Assembly: GCF_000372725.1 (NCBI RefSeq)
Contig: NW_005200881.1
Span: 354,112-418,111, forward strand
Reading direction: 5' to 3'
From: Emiliania huxleyi CCMP1516
Lineage: Eukaryota; Haptophyta; Isochrysidales; Noelaerhabdaceae
DNA length: 64,000 nt
Part shown: positions 11,776 to 20,867 of the stretch, piece after piece
How positions within the stretch are numbered: the first letter of the stretch is position 1
Layout: each line of letters opens with the position of its first letter
Made by a program: the position numbers and the translations under genes
Notes under the pieces: model-generated
The model's input: only the letters and a program-made list of their open reading frames with translations
Database searches by the model: none
What the model was told of the DNA's origin: nothing

Positions 11776-12163
11776 CGCGGCGGCGAACTGGGCTTGCGTG
11801 GAGTGACTAGCAGCGCGCGGCTAGCGAGTGCCTCAAGCCAAGAAGAATTAGCAAGTCGAACTGCCCCAAGTGCTCCAAACGCGGTCGCAAGAAACCCAAT
11901 CCTCACAAGCGCCTTCTCCTCTCATCCCTCCAAGCGCCCTCTCCTCTACTCATCGAAAATAAAGAAATCGAACGAAGTGTCCAAAGGGCGAGGTCGTCGC
12001 GCCGGCTCGAGGTCCCACCCCCCGCAGGCCCGCCGAGGCGGCGCCTCGAATGCGGACGCAACGGCAGACCCGGTGGCGCCCTCTGGGCCTCTGGGAGGGG
12101 GAGAGGGAAGGGCGAGGAGAGGGGCGGGGCGGGGAGGGCCTCCCCCAGGCGGCAGGAGGGGCG

Positions 12164-13861
12164 TCACTTGAGGTACGGCTTGACCAGCTCCATCGAGTAG
12201 TCCCAGCAGAGCTGCCCGTTGGCCTCATCCTGGACCATGCCCGAGAAGGAATTCTCGAAGAGGTCCCCCCCGGCGCCGCCCGCGTTGCCCACGCCGATCG
12301 ACTTCGCGTCGCCGTTCCACGACCAGTAGACGCCCGACTTCGCCGCCTGCGGGGCACGTCGCGGACACGTTCGGGACGTGTCCTGGACAGCCCCCCCCCC
12401 CCCCCCCCTGGCGGAGGAAGGACAGACCTGCGGGTCGGCGATGGTCTGCGCGAGGCGCTCGCCGGCCTCCTTTTGAGAGACGTACGACCCGATCGCCTGC
12501 TCACGCCTCCAGAGGTGTGGGTAGGCCGCCCCCCGCCTCCTCCTCCCTCTCTCTCTCGATCGAGAGAGAGAGGCGGCGGCGTGTCCGCCTTCATCAGCGT
12601 GGGGAAGAAGAAGTGTCTAGGAAGTGTCTAGGAAGTGTCCGCCTTCATCAGCGTGGGGAAGAAGAAGTAGCGGAACCAGTCGCGCTTCTCACGGAAGAGC
12701 TGAGTCTGGGCGATGCAGCCCGGGTACATCGAGTTGAAGACGATGCCTGCGAGCCGGAGGGCGGCCGGGCCGCGTGAGGCCTCCCCCCCCCCCCTCCCCC
12801 CTCCGGACGGCGCGGCGCGGGGAGGCCCCCCCCTCGAGGGGGGAATTCCCCGGGGCCCCTCCAGCCCCGTCATCATTTTGGGGGCCTCCCCCCCCACCAG
12901 GACGGTTTGTAAAGAGGGGCCTTTCCGGCTTTCCGGCTTTCCCCCGGCCCCCCCCCCCCCCCCCCTCGCGGGGCCGCGCCTTTGCGTCCTTGTACGCCTT
13001 TGCGCCGTCAAAGCTTCTCGACCCGTCCACCATCACAGAGCCGGCCCCCGCCTTGACGCCCTCGAGGTCGCCCACGTCCGCCACCGGCTTGACCAGCGAG
13101 CCGGCCACCGTGTTCTTGTTCCCCGTCACCTGCCCACACCGGGGAGGGCGTGAGGCTCCACCGACCAGCGCCGCCGCCTGCTGCCGGGCCGCCGCCACCG
13201 AGCCGACGATGCACACGCGCGCGTCCTTCGCCTTCTTGAGGTCGGGCATGAGCAGCTGCAGCAGGAGGAAGTGGGAGAGGTGGTTGACGCCAAACGACAT
13301 CTCGTACCCCTCGTCCGTGAACCGCGGCTTCGGGTCCGTCGGCAAGTACACCGCCGCGTTGCAGACGAGCCGGTCCAACCCGCGCCCGCGCAGCAGCCGC
13401 TTCAGCTCCTTCGAAAAGTCGCGGACGGAGGCGAGCGAGGCGCACTCGAGCTTCACCGCCTTGTAGTCCTTGGCGTCGATCCCCATCTCCGCCGCCGCCT
13501 CGTCCATCTTTGCCGTGTCCCGCACCGCCGCGATGACGTAGTAGCCCTCGTAGCTCGACGTCAGCGCCGTGACGGCGTGGAGCCCCAGACCGGAGGAGGC
13601 GCCGGTGATGACGCAAATCTTGCGCTTCCCAACCTCCTTGAGCGCCTGCGCGATGCTCTGCGACAGCTCAGGCGGCCGACCGTCATAGTACTTTGCGCCA
13701 CGCCCTGCCAAATCCTTTGACGGGGAGTAGACGGCGGGCGGCGCCTGCAGCAGCGGGTGCGCCGCGACGCGCAGCGGCGAAGCGGCGATGGAGGCGGGCG
13801 CCGAGCCGGACGCCGCGGGCAAGACCAGCCCGCTCGAGGCGGCGACGCAGAGGGGCCACAT
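12164..13861 (-). CDS. POR: Light-dependent NADPH-protochlorophyllide oxidoreductase
   Basis: Reduces protochlorophyllide to chlorophyllide in light, using NADPH, in the plastid. Short-chain dehydrogenase fold: TGASSGLG nucleotide loop, CNAAVYLP, then VTGNKNTVAGSLVKP, AYKDAK (catalytic Tyr-x3-Lys), FNSMYPGCIAQTQLFREKRD and the tail SGVYWSWNGDAKS. Exons: 13199-13861, 12980-13129, 12643-12746, 12428-12496 and 12164-12346. The first intron (69 nt) is GT-AG without a stop; the second and fourth donors are GC. The start at 13861 gives a leader of about 85 residues containing a hydrophobic signal, fitting a complex plastid. Between exons 12980-13129 (phase 0) and 12643-12746 (which needs one preceding base) an exon of about 58-61 nt is missing; the family has the CNML-type helix segment there. 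See findings. Confidence 0.93.
12581..12668 (-). repeat. Duplicated exon end within POR
   Basis: A 34-bp segment (12581-12614 and 12635-12668) is repeated exactly with a 20-bp spacer made of two GTGTCTAGGAA units. The copy at 12635-12668 is the 3' end of the POR exon coding FFPTLMK. The other copy sits inside the following intron, so the GC donor (AAG|GC) is present twice. Confidence 0.9.
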
Positions 13862-14562
13862 GACTTGTATCTCTGGTCGCGAGAGGACGAGCGACTGCAA
13901 TGACCTTCGCGCATGTTTTCTTTTTCTATTTTTCGGCGTTTTTCCCCTCAGCTCCTCCTTAGGCTGAGCTCCTCCCTGCATCTCTGCAGAATGTCCCTTA
14001 TGCGTTGTGTTCCTTTCTTTTTCTGAGCTTCGGCTAGCCTTCGAAGGAAAAGAAATTTTTAGTCCGTCCCGACTGTCCGGCCGCTACTCGTAGCGGTAGG
14101 AGGGCTCCTGACAAGGGACACGACAGGCTCGCAGCGCGGTGCACGGTGGACTCCCAACTCCACTGGCGGTCTCATCTCAGTCTATCTAGCGACCTGCCTC
14201 CAGCTTCTCTCACTCATCTCACTGGCAGTCTCTCGCAACCACAGGCACACAAGAAGAGAGGGGAAGTGCTGACTCGATTCTACCTCGAATTCTTCTACCC
14301 CCACGACTCGGAACGCGAATGTGACAGGACCATCGGGTCTTTCAGCCACCAAAGCGAGATCACCCGAGAGCAGCTGAGCGCCTGAGCCTGCCTCTGGCCT
14401 CGCCTCCCTCTCCTTCAGGCATTCGTGGCATCCTATGGGTCGTCCAGAGTATCGACCTCTGGCTTGTCAGCCCGTCACTTGATGACACCATGAAGTATAG
14501 CGATCGCCATCTCGCTGGCCTCTCCGCAGGGCCCCCCGACCGCGTCGAACTCATCGGCGCGG
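13862..14562. other. Intergenic, no gene supported
   Basis: Upstream region of POR plus unique-looking DNA of moderate GC. 14146-14385 has a short open frame of Ser/Leu composition with no recognisable features. I see no RNA gene, terminator or family motif. Confidence 0.4.
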
Positions 14563-14690
14563 GCTCTCTCGGCTACGGGACCGGCCCCAGCTTCGGCTGA
14601 GGGCTAACAAGCTGCCGAGCCCAAATCACTGTGAAAGTCGTGATTTCTTGTTGGTCTTCAAAAATCTCTCTCTCAAGCATTCCGGTGATC
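14563..14690 (-). repeat. Uninterrupted copy of the target repeat for the 27.6-kb insertion
   Basis: On the minus strand this 120-bp segment joins the sequence that flanks the left side of the insertion at 27595 directly to the sequence that flanks its right side at 30008. It contains a 35-codon frame (14687 to about 14580, minus) starting MLEREIFEDQQEITTF and continuing TVIWARQLVSPQP to a stop; the same frame is split by the insertion at the other locus. The function of the small frame is unknown. The region 14691-15040 shows nothing else. Confidence 0.8.
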
Positions 14691-15044
14691 TCAGGCCCAG
14701 TTTTGAGGTAGTGCACCGGTCTAACTCAGATCCTGCTGAACAAGTTCCTCTTGTAGCTCGATCGGTCACACCGCCATCGCCGTCGGGGAGAGGGGGGACG
14801 ACACTGCTTCGGCAGCGTGCACCTCGATCCTGTACCGTGTTTGTTATGACCCCCCCCAATGAACACACCAGTGAGACAAACAAAAAAGGCCCCAAATTAC
14901 GCGTGAGTGTTAGAGTTGTTTGGTATTGCTTAAAAATCTCTCTCTCCCAGTGAGGGAGGGCGAGACGATCGGAGGGGTCCCGTACCCTAGCCCGTACCAT
15001 GCGGAATCGACCCTATCAACAAGTGCTCAAGTGCTCAAGGCACA

Positions 15045-15240
15045 CTGACACAGGGGTGGCAGGCAGGGGCGGCGGCAGGAGTCTCCCACCGTACTATGCG
15101 GGCCTCGCTAGAGGTGCGTCCTGACTCCTGTGTGCGTGTGTGTCCTCGCCCTTGTGGGGGAAGGGGAAGGCGCTGTGTCTGTGCATGCATGCATGTGTGT
15201 GTGTGCGCGCGCGCGTGTGTGCGTGTGTGGGCGCTGTGTA
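15045..15240 (+). repeat. Dispersed repeat family E, copy 1, with GT/GC microsatellite
   Basis: The segment around GGAGTCTCCCACCGTACTAT, CGCTAGAGGTGCGTCC, GGGGGAAGGGGAAGGCGCTG and TGTGCATGCATGCATGTGTG matches 53305-53450 in the same orientation. It ends in a TG/CG alternating tract. Confidence 0.7.
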
Positions 15241-15274
15241 TGTAGCTCTTACGTAATCAGATCAGAGTTTTTTA

Positions 15275-16344
15275 ATGTTTCCCGACATCGTCCGGCCTTC
15301 TCGCGGTTTAGAGCTAAACATGGACGCCATGGACGCGACGTCTCCACACAAGCGGCGCCGCACCGCTCAGGACTGCGTGGTGCTCGACGTCGGCGGGACT
15401 CTCTTCAAGTCAACCATCTCCACGCTGACGAGCTCGTGCACATACTTTGCCTCGCTCTTCTCCCACGAGTGGGCTCCGGCCAGCGAATCGCGAGAGATAT
15501 ACCTCGACCGCGACCCGGATGCCTTCAAAGTGCTGCTCTCGTGCCTCCGCAACCACGTGGCGCTGCTGCCGGAGACCGATCCCGACCTCTGCAAGCGAGT
15601 GCTGCTCGAGGCGGAGTTCTTCGGCGTCGAGTGGCTGCTGCGGGACGTCAAGCACCAGACCCTCCGCCACGAGCCCTACTCTGCCGGCGAGCGAGGCCGC
15701 TACTCTGGCTGGGACCCGTCCGCCAGCACCGACGTGCTCAAGGACCCGGCCCGGGCGGCGCAAAAGTTCGACGAGCTCTTCGGCGGGCTGCGTGACGCGC
15801 TCCGCACAGGCGCGGAGCGCACACTCCCAGAGTCTTCCGCCGGCGCACTCTCCCACTCTCCCCTCCGTAGCTTCTCGCATTCCCCGACGCATGGGAGAGG
15901 CCGAGTTCCGCCGCAGGCGTCTTGCCGTCGCGCTTCTTCCGGAAGGCGGACCCGTACGGCGCGCAGGCCAAGGTCCGCCACCTCGTGCCTGCGCCGCTCG
16001 GCGACCGCGTCGTCTTCAGCGACTCAACCGGCACCGACGTGGCGAGCGCTCGGCCGATCGCCTACGCATTGGTGGAGGAGCCGAGCGGCAACCAGTACAT
16101 GGACGCGGTGATCGCCTCGCGCCACCCGCCCGTGCGGGGGCGGGCCGGCGAGCTAAACTTGCACAACAGCAACTTCCTCGACTACGACGAGCAGATGGTG
16201 CTCGCGACCGCCTTTGTGGATCAGCGGGCGGACTGGAGCGACCACAACTGGGGCATTGTGCAGGGCGCGAGCGAGGGCGGCCACCACGCGTCCCGACCAG
16301 CGCTCGAGGGGGACATGCCAGGCCTCGTGGAGATGGTCGACTAG
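15275..16344 (+). CDS. BTB/POZ (KCTD-type, T1) domain protein
   Basis: Two exons, 15275-15809 and 15917-16344, with a 107-bp GC-AG intron (ACAG|GC ... CCGCAG|GC). The junction codon is Gly and the frame is kept; the product is about 320 aa from the upstream Met, 305 from the Met at 15320. Residues about 30-130 form a potassium-channel-tetramerisation-type BTB domain: VVLDVGGTLFKSTISTLTS, then an ASLFSHEW motif, IYLDRDPDAFKVLLSCLRN and LLEAEFFGVEWLLRDV. Such domains usually make oligomers and often act as cullin-3 adaptors. The C-terminal 180 residues (KVRHLVPAPLGDRVVF, NSNFLDYDEQMVLATAFVD) are well ordered but unknown to me. The N-terminal KRRR could be a nuclear signal. BTB call firm; cellular role unknown. 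Confidence 0.85.
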
Positions 16345-16648
16345 AGGTGGCAGGGCAGTTTGTAGCGGCGGACGGGGGATACATTGCTGGGGGTGTCGGG
16401 TGAGGCATGCGCATGGAGTGAGGGCTTGTGAAGTTGTGTTCATGAAGGGTTTTGAAGGCCGATACGCGTGCTTGGGTTCACAGCGATCCGCAGGGCCAAG
16501 GGGTGAAATTGCAAATTCTGAAAACTCTAAACTGAAATCGGAAAAAATAAATGAATAAACGGTCAACATCTGAGACGAGATGGGATTTAGGGACATGTGT
16601 CCCCGCCCTGCACGATCTTGGTGTGAGGGATCTTCAATCCGTGTCCCC

Positions 16649-16918
16649 TCACCCCTCGTCACAACCCGACACAGAAGACGGCAAGAGTTGGGGCCTGGTT
16701 GGGGCTGCGGCTATACGGCTGCGGCTACGAGAGGGGCCGGGGTCGCGGGAGAGCCGCTGCGCCGCGTGGACGCGCCTACACCGCTCTTGCTCCGCTCGCC
16801 ACCTCTCGCAAAGGTCCAAAGCCATAGCCTCCACCTCCTCCGGCAAGTCCTTTCGCCGTATCTCGCCGTCCCTCCACGCCTGGAAGAGCTCGTCGTCATA
16901 GCCCCTAGCATAGCCCAT
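16649..16918 (-). CDS. Small ORF, hypothetical
   Basis: An 89-codon frame with a plausible amphipathic, charged segment (DDELFQAWRDGEIRRKDLPE then EVEAMALDLCERW), followed by an Arg/Ser/Pro-rich tail. It lies just left of the foldback element at 17.05 kb and may be part of a repeat. No family is recognised. Coding status is uncertain because GC-rich DNA opens many frames here, but the acidic/basic patterning is unlike the shadow frames around it. Confidence 0.3.
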   Translation of the reverse strand: MGYARGYDDELFQAWRDGEIRRKDLPEEVEAMALDLCERWRAEQERCRRVHAAQRLSRDPGPSRSRSRIAAAPTRPQLLPSSVSGCDEG

Positions 16919-17054
16919 AGCCGTATTGCATCACAGCCTGCTAAACTGCGTCGTGTACGACCCCTGCCGTCCTATCCTGCGCCTCAGCGTCGGAAAAGTC
17001 GAACTCGGAGTCATACTCGGAAGCAGGCACAGACGGCCGCGGTGATTTGGCAGG

Positions 17055-17251
17055 GTTCCAACTTTTTCCGGGGTACCCGGGTATGGTATGGTAGGCTCGG
17101 CCAACCCACCTCGACGAGACACCATACCCCCCCGCCTCTTGGAAGACCTGCTTGGGGTATGGTAGGGCTAGCCTTGGGCGGTCAGGGCCATACCCCCCCC
17201 CTTTTGGGCCGCCGAGCCTACCATACCATACCCCGGAAAAAGTTGGAACCC
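17055..17251. mobile_element. Foldback/MITE-like inverted-repeat element
   Basis: Left arm 17055-17102 starts GGTTCCAACTTTTTCCGGGG and right arm 17212-17251 is its reverse complement ending CCCCGGAAAAAGTTGGAACC. The arms match over 40 bp, except that the left arm carries an extra 8-bp palindrome (ACCCGGGT). The loop of about 110 bp is C-rich with further short GGTATGG echoes. CAG sits at both outer edges and may be a 3-bp target duplication. No coding capacity; length and structure fit a non-autonomous DNA element. Confidence 0.75.
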
Positions 17252-17649
17252 AGGCGGCGAGGAGGGGGAAATGAACACACAGAACAGGCGCACATTTGAT
17301 TTTTTTTATTTGAGCTGATGGTCGCGGCCGCTTTCCGACTCGCGCCTCCGCCTCACTGGCACTATTGTAATTCCTAGCCCTGGCCGGTGCGCGTCTGGCC
17401 GGTGGAGTGTGGTACGGCGTCGTCCCACGTCGACCTCTACTGCTTGCCCAGCGACACGAGAGCGCGTTCTCTCGAGTGTACGTTACCCTGGCTGTGCCTG
17501 TGGTCCCACACCCACTGTGGTGCCCATCTCAGAGACCGCAGGAGGTCATGAGGTCATGGGAGTGCTACCCCACAATGTGATGCCCCCCGCCCACGGCTTT
17601 AAAAACCCAAAGTGAACCCAGTATCCCCGCTCGAGGCGAAGTCCGAAGA

Positions 17650-18035
17650 ATCTCATTCTCAAGAAAGAGTACAGAGAAACGGCGTACAAACGGCGGAGGA
17701 TAGGTGGATGCACATCGCCGGGGGTGTTGAGGCGGAGCAGACGCGCAGGGCGAGACGAGGGAGGGAGCAGGACTTTGCGGAGATCCGCAGGAGCGAGGAG
17801 GAGATGTACGAAGAGATTTTAGGAGCAGCAGGGTCCAGGGACCCGAGGGACCATGTGGAAGACGGCTAGTGCTAGTCCCCCATCGGGAGGACGACCCCGG
17901 CTAGTCGCCGACCACACCCACAAAGAACCCTGCAAAAAGATCGCAAGGGCGGGGACCTGTTCCTTTTTACCCACCTCACACAGTAGAGCTAGAGGAGGTG
18001 TCCGAGTCCGTTTTTATTTATTTGGCTAGCCATTT
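17650..18035 (+). repeat. Dispersed repeat family A, copy 1
   Basis: Shares with 23.7-24.1 and 24.2-24.5 kb a small frame ending RRARRGREQDFAEI ... SRDPRDHVEDG and a 3' block: CCCCCATCGGGAGGACGACC, CACAAAGAACCCTGC, GGGGACCTGTTCCTTTTTAC, CACAGTAGAG and TTTTTATTTATTT. In this copy the frame (17612-17869) contains an extra EEEMYEEILGAAG stretch and lacks the 5' part present in the other copies. Probably a non-autonomous element with a degenerate or tiny ORF. The flanks 16345-16640, 17252-17600 and 18036-18275 hold nothing I can name. Confidence 0.8.
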
Positions 18036-18275
18036 ATTTCATGCTTGCTGCCTTGTCCTCTTCTCGTCGAGCGTTGTGATATGTGAGACCGTGGACCAGG
18101 TCGTCTCTTACTAACTGTCATAGTCTACACCACTACTCTGCGGGGCACAGCCACAGGCACAGGACTCAGGAGCTAAAGTTCGCTTTTGATTGTCCTTCGG
18201 GGACGCACTCCGCGCGCGGCGCTCCGCGCCCCTTCGAGCCCCTCGGACTCCATGCATGAGCGTCATATAGGCGTC

Positions 18276-20371
18276 TCATCTCGCACATCTACTACTGCAG
18301 CTTGGCTCGGCGCCCACCGGCTGGAACTCGCGTGCGTGGTAAAAGTCGGGGGCCATGCCGAGCGCCTCGCGGCCCGCGCCCAGGTCGGCGGTGCCGAGCT
18401 GCCCCTTCCAGCCGATGCCCGCGGTCAGCACGCCGCCCCGCCGCGTGCGCACGGCCGAGTGCTGGTAGCCCGCGGCGACCTCCGCCACGCCCTCGCCCAG
18501 AGAGCGAACCAGCCGCGGGTAGAGCTGGTCGGCCGTGTCGCCGTGGCCGAGCTTGCCGTACGCGCCGTCGCCAAACGTGTACACGAGCGTCGCCTCGCTC
18601 GCGTCCGCGTCGCCGGCCGGCTCCGCGCCGTCCGGCGGCTCCATCGCATCGATCGCGGCGTGCAAGGACAGCACCGCGGCGCGCTTCGCCTCCGGGGCCT
18701 CGGACGTCAAGCAGTTGCTCCGCGCGGTCTCGGTCGCGTCGTTGCCCGCGGCGCGCTTCTGCGCGCTCGCGCCGCCGGGCCACGGCCTCACGAGCACGAT
18801 TGAGTGGTACGACCCAACCCCCATCCCGCAGACGGCGCCCGCGCGCAGCAGCGCGGTGACGGGCGCCGGAGTCAGCAGCCGCTCCTCGGAGCCGTGCCCC
18901 AGCCGGCCGCCCTCGCCGAGCCCAAACGAGTACAGGGTGCCGTTTGCGCCGAGGACGAGCGAATGGGAGTCACCCGCGCACGCGCGCACGATCCGCCGCC
19001 CCTCGAGCGCCCGCACGGCCGTCGGAAGCGGCCGCATCTCCTCGTCGCCGTGGCCCAGCTTGCCGCTCCGGCCGGCGCCCCACGAGAAGAGCTCGCCCTG
19101 CTCCGAGACGGCGAGGGAGTGCAGCCCGCCCGCAGACACGTCCACCACGCGCGTGTGCGAGAGCGCGCACACCGGGCCGGGCGCGCGCGCGCGCGTCTCG
19201 CTCGGCGTCCTGGCCGGCGGCGACGGGCCGGCGGCTCCTAGCGCGTCGGCATTGCGGGGAGGCGGCCGCCCCGCCTCGGAGCGACCGAGCTGGCCGTGCG
19301 TGTCCAGCCCCCACGAGTAGACCGCGCCTAGACTCGTCCGCCCGACGTCTCAACTCGGCGCCTTGAGTTCGGCCGTCGCGCCACGAGCAGGCGGCGCCGG
19401 CGCGGCAGAGGGCGAGGCCGTGCCGCTCGCCGCACGAGACGCGCGCGACGGCCACACCGCCGAGGCCGGCGAGCCGGCGCGGCAGCGGGAGGTGCTCGCT
19501 CTTGAGCGGCGCCTCCTCGCCCCCGGCCGCGGCGCCGGGGGCGGCCTTGTGCGCGAGGCGGCCGTCCCCGTTCCAGCCCCAGGAGAAGACGGCGCCGTCG
19601 GCGGTGAGGAGGAGCGAGACGTAGCCTCGCGCCGCCACCTCGCGCACCGCCGCCTCGCACGCAGCCGCCTCGAGCCCGCCTCCCGCCCGCGCGACGCGGC
19701 GCGGGAAGCAGACTGGCGCGCCGTACAGCTCGCCTGCGGGAGGTGGCGTGGACGCGTCGTGGACGTGTGCCCGCGGGAAGCGGGCGGGGCGGGGCGTGCG
19801 GCGCGCCGTGGCCGAGGTGGCCGAGGAAGCCGCGCTCCCCGAGCGAGTCGCCGCCGCAGCTCCACGCCCCTCCGCCCGGTGCGGTGGCGAGCGTGTGCGC
19901 CGAGCCGGCGGCGATGGTGGTCGGCGGCTGCGCGCAGAGCGCCTCGACAAAGCGGAGCGCGTCGAGCGGCCGCTCGGCGGCGAGCAGCGCGGGCAGGCGC
20001 GAGCCGCGCCGCTCGGCGCGCACCTCGCACGCGTGCCCGAGCGCCGCCGCGGTGGCGGTGCAGAGGCAGCCAAACGACGCCATGTCGCCGATCGTCGCGA
20101 GGTGGGACACGACGTGGGCGATGAGCGGCTCGGGAAGCTCGAGCAGCGGCAGCACCTCGCGCGCCTCGACGTGCAGGAACGACGTGGCGGGGAAGGCGGC
20201 GCTCAGCCGCGCCGCCTGCCGGCAGAGCAGGCTCGCAGCCTTGGCCGGCGGCGGCGCGCCGCCGGCGACGGCGGCGTCGGCGAGCGAGCAGAGCGCAGCG
20301 AGCGCAGCCGCCCACGCGTCGGGGCTGGTGTCCGTGGTGGATCGGGCGAGCATGTGCTTTGTCGCGCCCAC
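18276..20371 (-). CDS. F-box-like plus RCC1-repeat protein
   Basis: About three exons. The first (20371 to about 19835) carries LLELPEPLIAHVVSHLAT with a following Cys-rich segment, a plausible F-box, and the first RCC1 blade (TIAAGSAHTLATAPGGGAWS). The second (about 19725 to 19375, acceptor CCCGCAG at about 19733) continues with SLLLTADGAVFSWGWNGDGR and VSCGERHGLALC. The third (about 19345 to 18276) has GGLHSLAVSEQGELFSWGAG, GDSHSLVLGANGTLYSFGLG and VAAGYQHSAV. About seven blades are visible, enough for a closed UVR8/RCC1-type propeller. F-box + RCC1 suggests substrate recognition for an SCF ubiquitin ligase; a UV-receptor role is not supported because the Trp cluster was not checked. Exact junctions are approximate. 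Divergent from PNUTS, 496 bp apart. Confidence 0.82.
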
Positions 20372-20867
20372 CGATTTCTTTTTGCTTGTCCAGTTTCGTC
20401 GTCGTCGTCGAGGAGTCGCTTAGGGGCCCCAGAAAAAGAAACCCGCCCGTAATTCTTTTTCGCTTAGCCAGGCGGAGGCGAGTCAGGCTGCTGGGCTTGG
20501 GCAAAACCAGGTGCTGGCGCGGGGTATACGGGGGATGGGGGAGGGCGCTATCACCATTGGGGTGCGTGAGAGGCGCGGCGTCCGCGTATACGTGTCTTAC
20601 TCCCATCTTGGGCTCTTTCCCACAAACCGCACTACGCATAAACTGCGCGCTTTGCGCGCGCGCCACGTGTACGTGTGTTAAACCCCATGTTGCGCGCCCT
20701 CCGCCTAGGACCGTCTCGCGCGCGCCCAGCAGATTGTGCCCCCCGCGCGGCCAGTCGGGCCTGCCCGCGGCGCGATGGAAAATGTGCGCCTCCCGCGTCC
20801 TGCGCGCGCGTCGTCTCCCCCTGTGCGGGCGCGCTGACCTGCACCCGCTCTCTGTCAGGACCCAAAC
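20372..20867. promoter_or_regulatory. Shared intergenic region of a divergent gene pair
   Basis: 496 bp between the head-to-head starts of the RCC1-repeat gene and PNUTS. Near the minus-strand start it is less GC-rich (CTTTTTCGCTTAGCC around 20456) and turns strongly GC-rich with CGCGCG runs near 20650-20760. No TATA box is evident. Inferred bidirectional promoter. Confidence 0.4.
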
